NCBI GenBank assembly: GCA_009731375.1
Contig: BJOX01000295.1
Location: 663,307 to 687,316 of the forward strand
Length of the DNA: 24,010 nucleotides
Direction: 5' to 3'
DNA from: Paulinella micropora
Taxonomy: Eukaryota; Cercozoa; Imbricatea; Euglyphida
A model generated the notes under the pieces. It worked only from the letters and a program-made list of their open reading frames with translations, did not search any database and was not told the DNA's origin. Below are positions 1-18,284 of the stretch, piece by piece (the first letter of the stretch is position 1; every line of letters begins with the position of its first letter). The translations under genes and the position numbers were made by a program.

Positions 1-134
1 TTTGGTATCGCCTGTATCAGTCCCTTCCGTGCAAACATCACGGCTTAGCTGGGCATCGGGTTAATACTTTACCCACAGACTTCCTTGGTTGACGAAATCA
101 GAAGCTCCTTTTTTCTGACATTAGTCGATATCTC

Positions 135-138
<4 letters not shown>
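1..138 (+). repeat. Dispersed repeat unit A, copy 1 (3' part, (CTAT)n tail)
   Basis: The window opens inside a non-coding repeat with at least three other copies. Bases 1-78 match 12158-12235 almost exactly and 11686-11755 more loosely. Bases 79-138 are identical to 11165-11222 and diverged at 11757-11814. Each 3' end runs straight into a (CTAT)n array. A conserved body with a simple-repeat tail suggests a non-autonomous retroelement, such as a SINE or a truncated LINE 3' end. No reverse transcriptase or tRNA promoter was recognised, so the class is open. Confidence 0.6.
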
Positions 139-230
<92 letters not shown>

Positions 231-254
231 GTCTATCTATCTATCTATCTGTCC

Positions 255-309
<55 letters not shown>

Positions 310-310
310 A

Positions 311-381
<71 letters not shown>
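134..381. repeat. (CTAT)n microsatellite
   Basis: About 250 bp of CTAT units with rare CTGT, CCAT and CAAT interruptions. It forms the tail of the preceding dispersed repeat. The open frame across it encodes only repeated IYLS and is not a gene. Confidence 0.95.
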
Positions 382-535
382 GGAAGCGGCGGCGACAGAG
401 GTGCTCAAAGAGACACAAGTGCTGCACGCCACCAAGTCTAATCCATCTTCGAATCTGCAGTGGATATCTATATACTCTTTCTATCTGTCTACCTTCCAGA
501 AAACTGGCCAGGCTGGTAGCGTGGCCTGTGACCTA
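382..535. other. Unique islands between microsatellites, possible exon debris
   Basis: This non-repetitive stretch sits between (CTAT)n and (CATA)n. It contains an acceptor-like CTTCCAG at about 494-500, followed by about 16 bases and a GTAGCG donor-like site. A similar CCAG-AAAGCTGG piece recurs at about 616-626, so a small exon-like segment may have been duplicated here. The frame starting [18 protein letters not shown] looks protein-like, but no phase-consistent gene model could be joined. Confidence 0.25.
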
Positions 536-560
536 CATACATTTCATACATACATACATT

Positions 561-592
<32 letters not shown>

Positions 593-640
593 CATACATA
601 CATACATACATACTACCAGAAAGCTGGGGTGACCTCGGAC

Positions 641-708
<68 letters not shown>

Positions 709-1290
709 CCAGCTCACCCAGCGACGTAACCTTCATACATACATACATACATACATACATACCTACATACCTACATACCTACATACAGACATACATAGAT
801 ACATACATACATGCATGCATGCATACATACATACATCAAAACATACACACAGACAGATAGACATACATACATACATACATACATACGTACGCACACATGC
901 ATGCATACATACATCTATACATACACACAGACGTACAGACGTACATACATACATACATACATACATACATACATACATACATACGTACGCACACATGCAT
1001 GTATACATACATATATACATACACACAGACGTACAGACAGACGTACATACATACATACATACATACATACATACATACATACGTACGCACACATGCATGC
1101 ATACACATACATATATACATACACACAAACGTACAGACAGACGTACATACATACATACATACATCATACATACATACATACATACATACATACATACGTA
1201 CGCACATAGATACATACATGCATATCATATCTACAAAGCCTACATACCTATGTACATACATACATACAGATATATGTATGTATGTATGTA
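536..1290. repeat. (CATA)n / (GA)n / (CATA)n complex with higher-order units
   Basis: (CATA)n covers 536-612 and (GA)n about 643-703. From 735 to 1276 there is a (CATA)n array with embedded islands. The motif CGTACGCACACATGCATG recurs near 885, 984 and 1081, with a partial copy at 1197. An ACACACAGACGTACAGAC motif recurs near 922, 1020 and 1122. This gives a higher-order period of roughly 98 bp on top of the 4-bp repeat. There is no coding evidence. Confidence 0.9.
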
Positions 1291-1332
1291 GGCGAGGGAA
1301 TGGTCCTGCTCACGCTGCACTTTCATCAACAT

Positions 1333-1334
1333 GG

Positions 1335-1402
<68 letters not shown>

Positions 1403-1427
1403 GAGATAGAGAGATAGAGAGATAGAG

Positions 1428-1474
<47 letters not shown>

Positions 1475-1507
1475 GAGATAGATAGATAGAGAGATAGAGA
1501 GATAGAG

Positions 1508-1549
<42 letters not shown>

Positions 1550-1655
1550 GTAGATAGATAGAGAGATAGAGAGAGAGATAGAGAGATAGAGAGATAGAGA
1601 GATAGAGAGATAGAGAGATAGATAGATAGATAGATAGATGGATAGATGGATAGAT
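1333..1655. repeat. (GATA)n/(GAGA)n microsatellite
   Basis: About 320 bp of GATA units mixed with GAGATA variants, a compound tetranucleotide/dinucleotide array. The minus-strand frames encode only IYLS/SLSL repeats. Confidence 0.95.
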
Positions 1656-1928
1656 GCATTCCATACACAGACGTGTGCAATGCGTGTGTGTGTTGCAACA
1701 TCCATCGCAGTGCGGCATGTGTCTGGAAGCCCGTCTGGTGTCCCACACGCTCCTCCTGCCCAGGTAGCAGATGCACAGCACTGCGTATCAATCTGCATCT
1801 GTGTATCCATGCCATGCTTGTATATCTACGGTTCTGTTTGCCCCAGCCTCGCGTCCTCCGCCATTCCCTCTGCCAAACCGACCCGCGCCAACCACCCACA
1901 CGCCACCGCCCCCGTAAAGCCCGGCGCG

Positions 1929-2958
1929 ATGGCCAACGGGGCGGCGCATGCGCAGGTAAAAATAAAGTTTTGATTCGATTTTTGAAGACGCATAATATTA
2001 GCCGTTATTTTTTGAATTTTTTGAAAAATTGTATACGATAGGACGGCCTGAAGAAAGTGACAGCATTGACAGGCGCGCGGCCCGCTGCCGTGGAGACCGG
2101 ACCGGCCACACCAAGTCCGCACAAGGTATGTATGTACGTACGTATGTATGTATGTATGTATGTATGTATGTATGTATGCATGTATGTATGCATGTATGTA
2201 TGTATGTATGTATGTATGTATGTATGTATGTGTGTGTGTATGTATATGTGTATGTATATGTGTATGTGTGTATGTATGTGTATGTGCATGTGTGTATGTG
2301 TGTATGTCAAGCAGCGCAACAAACCTCGACCTAAGTACACCACGGGTAAGATCCATACACTCATGCATACATACATACATATACATACATACATACATAC
2401 ATACGTACGTACATCATACATACATAGGCACGATCCGCCGAGCCAAAGTCTACCTAGACCGCGCTCCTGCCAACATCGTCTCCACTGGTGGCACCGCTGC
2501 CAACATCGTCTCCACTGGTGGCACCGCTGGCAACATCGTCTCCACTGGTGGCACCGCTGCCAACATGGTCTCCACTGGTGGCACCGCTGCCAAAATGGTC
2601 TCCACTGGTGGCACCGCTGGCAACATCGTCTCCGCTGGTGGCACCGCTGGCAAACGCAAACTGCTCTCCTCTGGTGGCACCGCTGGCAAACGCAAACTGC
2701 CTGCCCTCTTGTTCGGCTCGGCAGGTAGGAATGTAAACATACATATATTCATACTTTACATACATACATACTGTACATATATACATACATACATGCATAC
2801 ATACACATGCATACACATACATGTTCATATGAGATAGCGGGAGAGATGCAGCTTCCCTCTGCACTACGGTAGCCTCTCACCACACCCCACAGATAGATAG
2901 GTAGATAGGAAGGTAGGAAAATAGATACATAGACAGACAGACAGACAGACAGATAGAC

Positions 2959-3003
<45 letters not shown>

Positions 3004-3097
3004 TATAGATAGATAGATAGATACATATATAGATACATACATACATACAAACATTCGTTCATGCACTCCGACCTGAAGAAAAGTGACAAATAAGACG

Positions 3098-3165
<68 letters not shown>

Positions 3166-3178
3166 GTCTATCTATCTG

Positions 3179-3237
<59 letters not shown>

Positions 3238-3362
3238 GTCTATCTGTCTATCTATCTATCTATCTCTCGAGGCGGAGGCAGCAAAAGCTGCGGGTTTTGC
3301 GGTAATTTCCTGGGGGGGGAAAGGGACTGCTACATGCGCCTGCTACTTGCTCACTCACTTAC

Positions 3363-3393
<31 letters not shown>

Positions 3394-3827
3394 CATGCAT
3401 ACATACATGCATTAGAATGGACTCTGACGCCGAGGCGGAGACGAGTCACAAGAGACGAGGAACAAGAACAAGCAGAAGAGAAGGAAAGGAAAGAAAGAGC
3501 GGAAAAGCCCTGCTGGTGCTATTGATTTCGTGTCATTCATTTCTTTCTTTCTTTCCTTCTATTTTTTTTTCTTCTTTTTTTCTTTCATTTGGTATTATTG
3601 ATTTTTTTCTTCCTTTTTCTCCTTCTAGGAAGACAGCTGTTGCAAGCAAGGATGGGCAGAGCCCATCTCGATCTCGCATACGCTGCAGGGCAAGCGACGC
3701 AGAACAGAGCGAGCAGATGTACCCAACATACATACATACATATATAAATACATACATGCATACACGCATGCACAAATACACATATTTGTTTCAGGAAAAG
3801 ATACTTAAGAAAATAAAAATAATATAA
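1929..3827 (+). CDS. Hypothetical basic, low-complexity protein; multi-exon gene with microsatellite introns
   Basis: Function not recognised. Consistent GT-AG exons are 1929-1955 (starts [12 protein letters not shown] in a GCGATGG context), 2042-2125 (starts [11 protein letters not shown]), 2315-2345 ([10 protein letters not shown]; a start at 2312 is also possible), 2428-2724, 3272-3301, 3416-3515, 3629-3718 and a last exon from 3795. The largest exon begins [19 protein letters not shown] and then carries 10-residue repeats ending in GGTA. Without the optional 31-nt exon 2838-2868, the 3' exons read SKSCGFC, then an Arg/Glu-rich stretch ([18 protein letters not shown]), then a Ser/Arg stretch ([19 protein letters not shown]), ending KRYLRK with a stop at 3814-3816, about 226 aa. 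Including that exon shifts the phase and ends at 3827, about 240 aa. Both are fully open; I slightly favour the shorter. The acceptors before 3629 and 3795 have good pyrimidine tracts. Introns are (TATG)n, (CATA)n, (GATA)n and (TATC)n. Charged tails could suit a nucleic-acid-binding protein, but that is inference. Confidence 0.5.
2126..2427. repeat. Intronic (TATG)n and (CATA)n arrays
   Basis: The intron at 2126-2314 starts GTATGTATGTACG, so its splice donor is the first unit of the (TATG)n array. The next intron starts GTAAGATCC and then becomes (CATA)n up to the acceptor TACATAG at 2427. Reverse-strand frames encode only VCMY or HTYI. Confidence 0.9.
2469..2714 (+). repeat. Coding 30-bp minisatellite ([10 protein letters not shown] repeats)
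   Basis: Units begin at 2469, 2499, 2529, 2559, 2589 and 2619 (30 bp each), then a 36-bp variant at 2649 and a partial at 2685. They encode (A/G)N(I/M)VSTGGTA, with later units [12 protein letters not shown] and GKRKLP. Unit lengths are multiples of three, so copy-number change keeps the frame. The last units insert a basic KRK. The array lies wholly inside one exon of the hypothetical gene. Confidence 0.85.
2725..3415. repeat. Intronic (CATA)n, (GATA)n, (TATC)n arrays
   Basis: Simple repeats fill the introns of the hypothetical gene: (CATA)n at about 2738-2826, (GATA)/(GACA)n at 2891-3050, (TATC)n at 3098-3268 and (CATA)n at 3364-3410. Two short exon candidates are embedded (2838-2868 and 3272-3301). 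The unique island 3051-3097 between opposing arrays shows no convincing splice pair. Confidence 0.85.
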
Positions 3828-3869
3828 AAATACAACTTGACAGGAAAAGAAATTTTGAAAATGTCACAA

Positions 3870-3958
3870 AATGATTGATGATGATGATGATGATGATGAT
3901 GATATTTTTGTTTTTGTTTTTGTTCTTGTTGTTCTTGTTGTTCTTTTCTTTTCTTTTC

Positions 3959-4003
<45 letters not shown>

Positions 4004-4056
4004 GTTATTAATATTTCTTTACACTGTTTGTATTATTGTGGCGTAATCGTTTCTTT

Positions 4057-4141
<85 letters not shown>

Positions 4142-4161
4142 NNNNNNNNNNACACACACAC

Positions 4162-4221
<60 letters not shown>

Positions 4222-4222
4222 T

Positions 4223-4299
<77 letters not shown>

Positions 4300-4322
4300 A
4301 GTACTCTCTCTCTCTCTCTCTC

Positions 4323-4357
<35 letters not shown>

Positions 4358-4465
4358 ATTATTGTTTTTGTTTTTGTTTTTGTTCTTGTTCTTGTTCTTG
4401 TTCTTGTTGTTTTTGTTGTTTTTGTTGTTTTAAATATTGTTTTGTTGTTCTTGCTCTTCTTCTTC

Positions 4466-4557
<92 letters not shown>
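3870..4557. repeat. Intergenic compound microsatellites with 10-N gap
   Basis: In order: (GAT)n, (TTTTG)/(TTTTC) runs, (TTA)n, (CT)n of more than 80 bp broken by ten Ns at 4142-4151, further (CT)n, (TTTC)n, (TTG)n, TTCTTG hexamers, then (TTA)n to 4557. The short N run beside (CT)n is probably an unresolved repeat length. No gene is visible. Confidence 0.95.
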
Positions 4558-4823
4558 GGACACCGTGATAGCCCAGTGGTCAAGTTCTACCATCTGGGCC
4601 CTGTCGCCAGTTCGATTCCCGTCGGTGCCACCAGTATTTTCATTGAACATACCGGTCCGTCTGGACCAGTATTTTCATTGAACATACCGGCCCGTCTGGA
4701 AGTGTTGGAACTGCCCTTGCGGGGGTGTCATTAGAGCTTATCGTCAATTCTTCGTACTCCCCTCACGGGTGAGACGATGGAGGCGCATGTGCAGAAATGC
4801 ATCAGCCATTGACAGAGAAGCAC
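4558..4823 (+). mobile_element. tRNA-derived SINE with (TTA)n flanks
   Basis: Bases 4558-4633 resemble a tRNA gene. There is an A-box-like TAGCCCAGTGGTCAAG and a B-box-like AGTTCGATTCC. A 3' acceptor strand CGGTGCC pairs with a 5' GACACCG with one mismatch, and is followed by ACCA. The T stem pairs poorly. A non-tRNA body follows: two 35-bp direct repeats (4631-4665 and 4666-4700, one difference), then about 120 bp of unique sequence ending GAGAAGCAC before a (TAT)n tail. A tRNA-like head, an unrelated body and a simple-repeat tail are the hallmarks of a SINE transcribed by RNA polymerase III and moved by a LINE partner. (TTA)n on both sides masks any target-site duplication. Confidence 0.7.
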
Positions 4824-4898
<75 letters not shown>

Positions 4899-4931
4899 CA
4901 TTATTATTATTATTATTATTATTAATATTAA

Positions 4932-4964
<33 letters not shown>

Positions 4965-5014
4965 CATCATCATCATCATCATCATAATTATTATTGTTAT
5001 CATTATTATTGTTA

Positions 5015-5067
<53 letters not shown>

Positions 5068-5068
5068 A
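4824..5068. repeat. (TTA)n / (ATC)n microsatellite
   Basis: About 245 bp of TTA units with ATC and TAA variants. It is the tail of the SINE and reaches to within a few bases of the acceptor-like TTGCAG before the first exon of the DHFR-like gene. Confidence 0.95.
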
Positions 5069-5113
5069 TTGCAGTCAAAAGGCACCACCTTTACTGAAAC
5101 AAGCATTTCCGGC

Positions 5114-14195
<9,082 letters not shown>

Positions 14196-14342
14196 GGCTC
14201 CTTCCCTCACCAGTCTGTTTCACCTTTACGCACGGACTGTGTCAAAATTACCAAAAAAGGTTCTGTGAAATTAAGTGAACGATGTTTGTTTGTTTTTTTG
14301 TTTGTTTTTGTTTTTTTTCTGTTTTTTTTTCTGTTTTTTTCT

Positions 14343-14408
<66 letters not shown>

Positions 14409-14530
14409 TTTTTTTTAATATGTATATACTAAGAATCAGTCGAAAAGTCCAAATACTACTCACACTGAGTTGCTAATGTATGAGTGCTTTCTATCACTCC
14501 GTGTATACGTAATATTTAGTAATAAAATAG
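14196..14530 (+). other. 3' untranslated region with poly-T and AATAAA
   Basis: Sequence after the TAA stop of the DHFR-like gene. A T-rich stretch (14285-14420) includes about 58 consecutive T. A possible polyadenylation signal AATAAA lies at 14521-14526. The assignment of this signal is inference. Confidence 0.4.
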
Positions 14531-15187
14531 CGCGAGAATACGATGTTTTTCTACCGGTCACGGTATTATGGTCACCCTGAATCACTGTCAGGGCGCCTAT
14601 GGTATGATGTACTGAATGAGATTGTTAAGGTATCGTATACGATAGTGAAAGATGACAGTCCACGGCACACCACATTGATCACAGTGATTTCATGTTGATG
14701 ATGGTCTGCATGTTGCCAATGAGAGAGAGCACTTAGCATTAGTTAAGTTCTTTCAGACTCGAAAAATAGATTGAGATGCATTGAAGGAGTTTGGGATAGC
14801 CACTTCATTTAATTTATCAATATATGTAATATTAATATTATAAGAACATTTTCTTAGATCATTTTGAGAATGTCATCCTAGGCACGGTTCATCAGAGGAT
14901 TTATATTAAAGCAGTTCAAGTTTGGTTAAACTCAGTTATGACAGCGCTATACCCGCCAAGTCCCCCAATACCTCTGATAACGTACGTCCCCTCAAGCCCG
15001 GTCATGCCATACAATATTGGCATCATCCTGGCATACGACCTTCGTACCCTCATTCAAATTGGTGTCCTACTTTTCGGGGCGTGGCAGTCAACACGCAGCC
15101 TTTGATCGTTTGTGCTCTGAACATGGCCGCATTGGATATGGCATTGATGATTAATTATACCGAACCCACATCGCTCTTATTCGCGTA
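14531..15187. other. Unique sequence without recognised gene
   Basis: Non-repetitive sequence with short open frames only. An 89-codon plus-strand frame at 14922-15191 has no recognisable motif. A 14-bp palindrome (TATCGTATACGATA) lies at about 14631-14644. This could be the non-coding part of the neighbouring copia remnant, but no long terminal repeat was recognised. Confidence 0.4.
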
Positions 15188-15842
15188 TTAACAAGATTTC
15201 AACTGCCGGTATGTTTTCACTACCTGGTCGTCTTGCTGTCTCTCAGCCGTTGTCTCTGTCGTTGTCTCGGCGATATGCTTGGTCGGGTTCTCACCTAAGC
15301 CTGTGGCTGACAATGAAATAGCTCCTGAGTTATCTTCCAATATCGGGATGGTCCCCGGCGAATCACCCATATCTTCTATTAATAGCACCTTACGGATTGC
15401 TTCAGCTTCCCGAACCCCTTCGTTTGCGGCTATATTGCTGTGGACATTCAAGTGGCAAACTATCCAACTTTGATCTCATCGTTCTCCATCAATCTAAGTA
15501 ATACGACAAGTCTGAAGCCAGCATTGGAAAGCTTAAGACAGCAGCTTTCCAACGGTGTGCGCTACATTTCCGTATTTCAAAAATTGATTGAGAAAGAGGT
15601 CAAAGTTTGAATGTTTTGCCACTTGAATGTCGAAAGGTAATAATCTCAGCCTCGACAGTCGAGTTGGCAACGACAGACTGCAACTTAGAAAATACTGAAA
15701 TCGGGGTCATGTGAAAGAAAAAGATAAAACCGCTGCGTGACTTTCTATCCGGCCTCCACACGAGTTTATGATGCAAAATCAGAATCACAATAACCGAACA
15801 CAGTGCTCTTCTGGCGAACCTCCTTAGGTATCTACGCCTCAC
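15188..15842 (-). pseudogene. Ty1/copia retrotransposon RNase H remnant
   Basis: Minus-strand frames carry, in family order, RPDRKSRSGFIFFF, SKLQSVVANSTVEAE, then after an interruption NEGVREAEAIRKVLLIEDMG, EDNSGAISL and PTKHI. This is the conserved layout of the RNase H domain that ends Ty1/copia polyproteins (S-x-SG, SK-Q-VA-ST-EAE, DN-A, TKHI). The acidic EAE and EDN residues are present. The domain is split by the 189-bp inverted-repeat element and continues in a different frame. No integrase, reverse transcriptase or LTR was found nearby, so this is a dead 3' fragment. Confidence 0.8.
15443..15631. mobile_element. 189-bp element with about 34-bp terminal inverted repeats
   Basis: The left end GACATTCAAGTGGCAAACTA... 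and right end ...TTTTGCCACTTGAATGTC are inverted copies over about 34 bp (GACATTCAAGTGGCAAA, then CAAACTTTGA-like sequence). The element lies exactly between the VEAE and NEGVREAE blocks of the copia RNase H domain. It has no coding capacity. Its size and ends fit a MITE. No clear target duplication was found at the edges. Confidence 0.75.
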
Positions 15843-16150
15843 CTAGCTTCACGGAGTGCTGAGCTAAATGACTGGCGTCGATATATATCCTGAAACAAGT
15901 CCATGACAGGCGATCCGCTAACCTGTCAGGTGCTTACGCTCCCCCTGCTTTGCGTAATCCCACATAAAGATATTAATAATGATCTTATCCGCCGGCTCTC
16001 CGAAAGAAAATCCCACAGGGAGTAACCAAATACTGTCGTTGTTTGTTGTTCTCGTTTTCGTTTCGTTAGGTAATTATCTTCTTTGTTCTTTCTCACTTGT
16101 TTTCACTGGTGGAACTATATATTAATAGCAGGTTCATCTTATGACTCGAG
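15843..16150. other. Unique spacer without recognised gene
   Basis: Roughly 300 bp between the copia remnant and the stop of the minus-strand coiled-coil gene. It should contain that gene's 3' untranslated region. No clear AATAAA on the minus strand was identified. Confidence 0.3.
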
Positions 16151-16151
16151 C

Positions 16152-17161
16152 TCAGGACTCAAGTTCAAGTTCCATCGCAACAGAATATGTATTAGTGGAG
16201 GTTTTTCCATGGAACATTTTGCTGGTGACATGCACCTGAGAAGCCCCGACGCTACGAGCATTATTATTTCCGTCAACGTAGCTGAAACCCAATGAACCAG
16301 CGTTGAACAATTGGAAAACAATTGTGTCCCCATCAAGAAGCTTGAATGACGGGGAAAACGTAGAGACAAACCAACCGGGCCTGTCAGTTTTGGAAACAGT
16401 GAATGAAGAACCCTTCGCAACTTCTGAATCTTTCCGCACGATAACAGCTGTTCCGTTTGGGGCCCGTCGAACCGACAGACCACGGCTTTCACAGATAATG
16501 GCGAAGTCAGCGAGAACGTGTATCCTCGAGGAAAATCGTACGTATAGAACTTTTGCTCACCGTTTAGACTGAGAACTAATGTGCGTAAAGATGTGAGCTC
16601 GGCTGTCTCCATGGGCATCTTAATCGTCTTGGTGATTTCACGCGTCGAGTGCTCGGCCACCACTTGTGGACACCAACACAGAGGTTTAGACGCCCAGGGA
16701 AAGTGTCGAAAAGAGCCTGCAGGTAGCTTGACCACGGTAGTAACCTCATGTGCAGTCACGCTGACATACACTTCCTTTTGGTTCTTCAGCTCGGCGATAC
16801 GCTTAGAGAATTGCCCTTTCAGAGCAAGCAGCCTAGCCAGTTCTGCCCCCGCGCCGTCCGCCGCCTCCCCTCCCTGTCAAAAAGGTACCACACGATCTCT
16901 CTCTCTCTCTCTCTCTCTCTGCCCCCCCCCCCCCCCCCCCNNNNNNNNNNNNNNNNNNNNNNNNNNNNNNNNNNCCCCCCCCCCCCCCCCCCCCCCTGTC
17001 TGTCTGCCTGTCTGTCTCTCTCTCTCTGCGTTATGCTTGTGCATGTCTGGTTTAAAAGGACATGCGTGTTTATTTCTACTCTTCTTCTTCTTCTTCTTCT
17101 TCTTCTTCTTCTTCTTCTTCTTCTTCTTCTTTTTCTTCTTCTTCTTCTTCTTCTTCTCCCT

Positions 17162-17206
<45 letters not shown>

Positions 17207-17589
17207 AGGGGAACAGAGAATGAAAGGGCAAGTGCGCCTAGGCGAGAAAAGAGGGAGTTCATGCATGGGCTGTGTCTTGTCAACGGCCAGTACCTCTTCT
17301 GCAATTTTCATTTGCGCTTGAATGTCACCTGCCAAAGCATCGACTTCCTTTCGACGCAGGTCTAGTTCCTTGGCCAGCTCCGCTACGCGCAGCTTATGCG
17401 CTGCCACGCGGTTGTCGCTGCTGCGCGTCGCTGTCAATTCCAAGATGTCCTGGCCCACAAGTCGTGCGATCCAGTTCACCCCTCCCAGCGCAAGCTCAGC
17501 TCCCTCTTGGACCTCAGCGAGCTGCGTGCCATCCAAGGAAAATATTGCACCGAATGACTTCACCAGGCTTCGTTTGCCCTCTGTCGCTT
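16152..17589 (-). CDS. Hypothetical coiled-coil protein, two-exon partial gene with a frame break
   Basis: Exon 17589-17294 (acceptor GCCCGCAG, donor GAG|GTACTG) reads EGKRSLVKSFGAIFSLDG, then GGVNWIARLVGQDILEL and a helical stretch HKLRVAELAKELDLRRKEVD. It joins in phase to an exon starting at 16873 (acceptor TTTTTGACAG), which reads GGEAADGAGAELARLLALKG, then RIAELKNQKEVYVSVTAHEV. Heptad-like leucines suggest a coiled coil. A probably beta-rich C-terminal part follows. The frame reading SVKAVVCRFDG stops making sense near 16465. The adjacent frame continues APNGTAVIVRKDSEVAKGSS and ends MELELES with TGA at 16154-16152. One missing base in the GGGCCCC run would explain this. The family is not recognised. 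A first exon further upstream is needed; ATG at 17871 (MNMLRASDLR) is a candidate but its donor phase is ambiguous inside (GT)n. Confidence 0.55.
16874..17293. repeat. Intron of minus-strand gene: (CT)n, poly-C with gap, (TTC)n
   Basis: On the + strand: (CT)n, poly-C, 34 Ns (16941-16974), poly-C, (TGTC)n/(CT)n, a unique island, (TTC)n at 17082-17157 and (CT)n to 17203. The intronic repeat layout (poly-C next to a gap) resembles 7626-7707. Confidence 0.85.
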
Positions 17590-17689
17590 CTGCGGGCCAG
17601 TCCAAGCTCGACGAGCTGAGCGCCATCCAAAGAAAATATTGCACCGAATGATTTCACCAGGCTTTCCTTGCCCTCTTTCTTTTCTGCAG
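17519..17689 (-). repeat. 94-bp-offset tandem duplication of an exon start
   Basis: 17519-17595 and 17613-17689 are diverged copies, each with an acceptor (CTGCAG and CCCGCAG) followed on the minus strand by EGK(E/R)SLVKSFGAIFSLDG. The offset of 94 is not a multiple of three. The upstream copy therefore reads into a stop (GWHAAR then stop) if it is retained in the transcript. The downstream acceptor at 17590 is the one that keeps the long frame. Confidence 0.8.
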
Positions 17690-17695
<6 letters not shown>

Positions 17696-17733
<38 letters not shown>

Positions 17734-17737
17734 GCAC

Positions 17738-17768
<31 letters not shown>

Positions 17769-18191
17769 AACATAAACAAACACAAACACACACAAAGACA
17801 CACAAACACAAACACACACACACGCACACTCACACACACACTCGTAAATCACTCGCGCGCAACATATTCATGATTGTAATTCATTTGCAGATAGATACAT
17901 AAAACAGATAGATAGGTTGATACATAATTAGATAGATAGGAAGATAAGTAGATAGGTCAATATATAGAAGAAAGAAAGAAAAAAAGAAAGAGAAAGAAAG
18001 AAAGAAGGAAGGAAAGAAAAAGAAAGAAAGAAAAGAAAAGAAAGAAAGAAAAGAAAAGAAAAAGAAAGAAAGAAAAGAAAAGAAAAAAAGAAAGAAAAAA
18101 AAGAAGAGAAAAAAAAGAAAAAAAAAGAAAAAAGGCAGACAGAAATAAATAAATAAATAAATAAATAAATAAAGAAAAAAAAAGAAAAGAA

Positions 18192-18252
<61 letters not shown>

Positions 18253-18270
18253 GCATAGATAGCTAGACAG
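17696..18270. repeat. (CA)n, (GATA)n, (GAAA)n, (AAAT)n arrays
   Basis: (CA)n with CG and AAACA variants covers 17693-17841. A short unique island follows (17842-17885), then GATA-like units to about 17965. (GAAA)n/(GAAAA)n variants with (AAAT)n at 18143-18170 continue to 18250. No gene. Confidence 0.9.
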
Positions 18271-18284
18271 ATAATAGACAAACA

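Noticed and set aside
85-441. Long open frames encoding IYLS, HTYI, VCMY, SLSL, poly-L, poly-E, poly-S or poly-V throughout the window
   Set aside because: They are six-frame translations of simple repeats, overlap on both strands and have no non-repeat domain.
4558-4633. A functional tRNA gene
   Set aside because: The T stem pairs poorly, the acceptor stem has a mismatch, CCA is encoded and an unrelated SINE body with a repeat tail follows.
14922-15191. 89-codon plus-strand frame
   Set aside because: No motif, no splice context and no extension; it is opposite or adjacent to the copia remnant.
17842-17871. First exon MNMLRASDLR for the minus-strand coiled-coil gene
   Set aside because: Not adopted, because the natural donor phase does not match the next exon; a match needs a donor placed arbitrarily within (GT)n.
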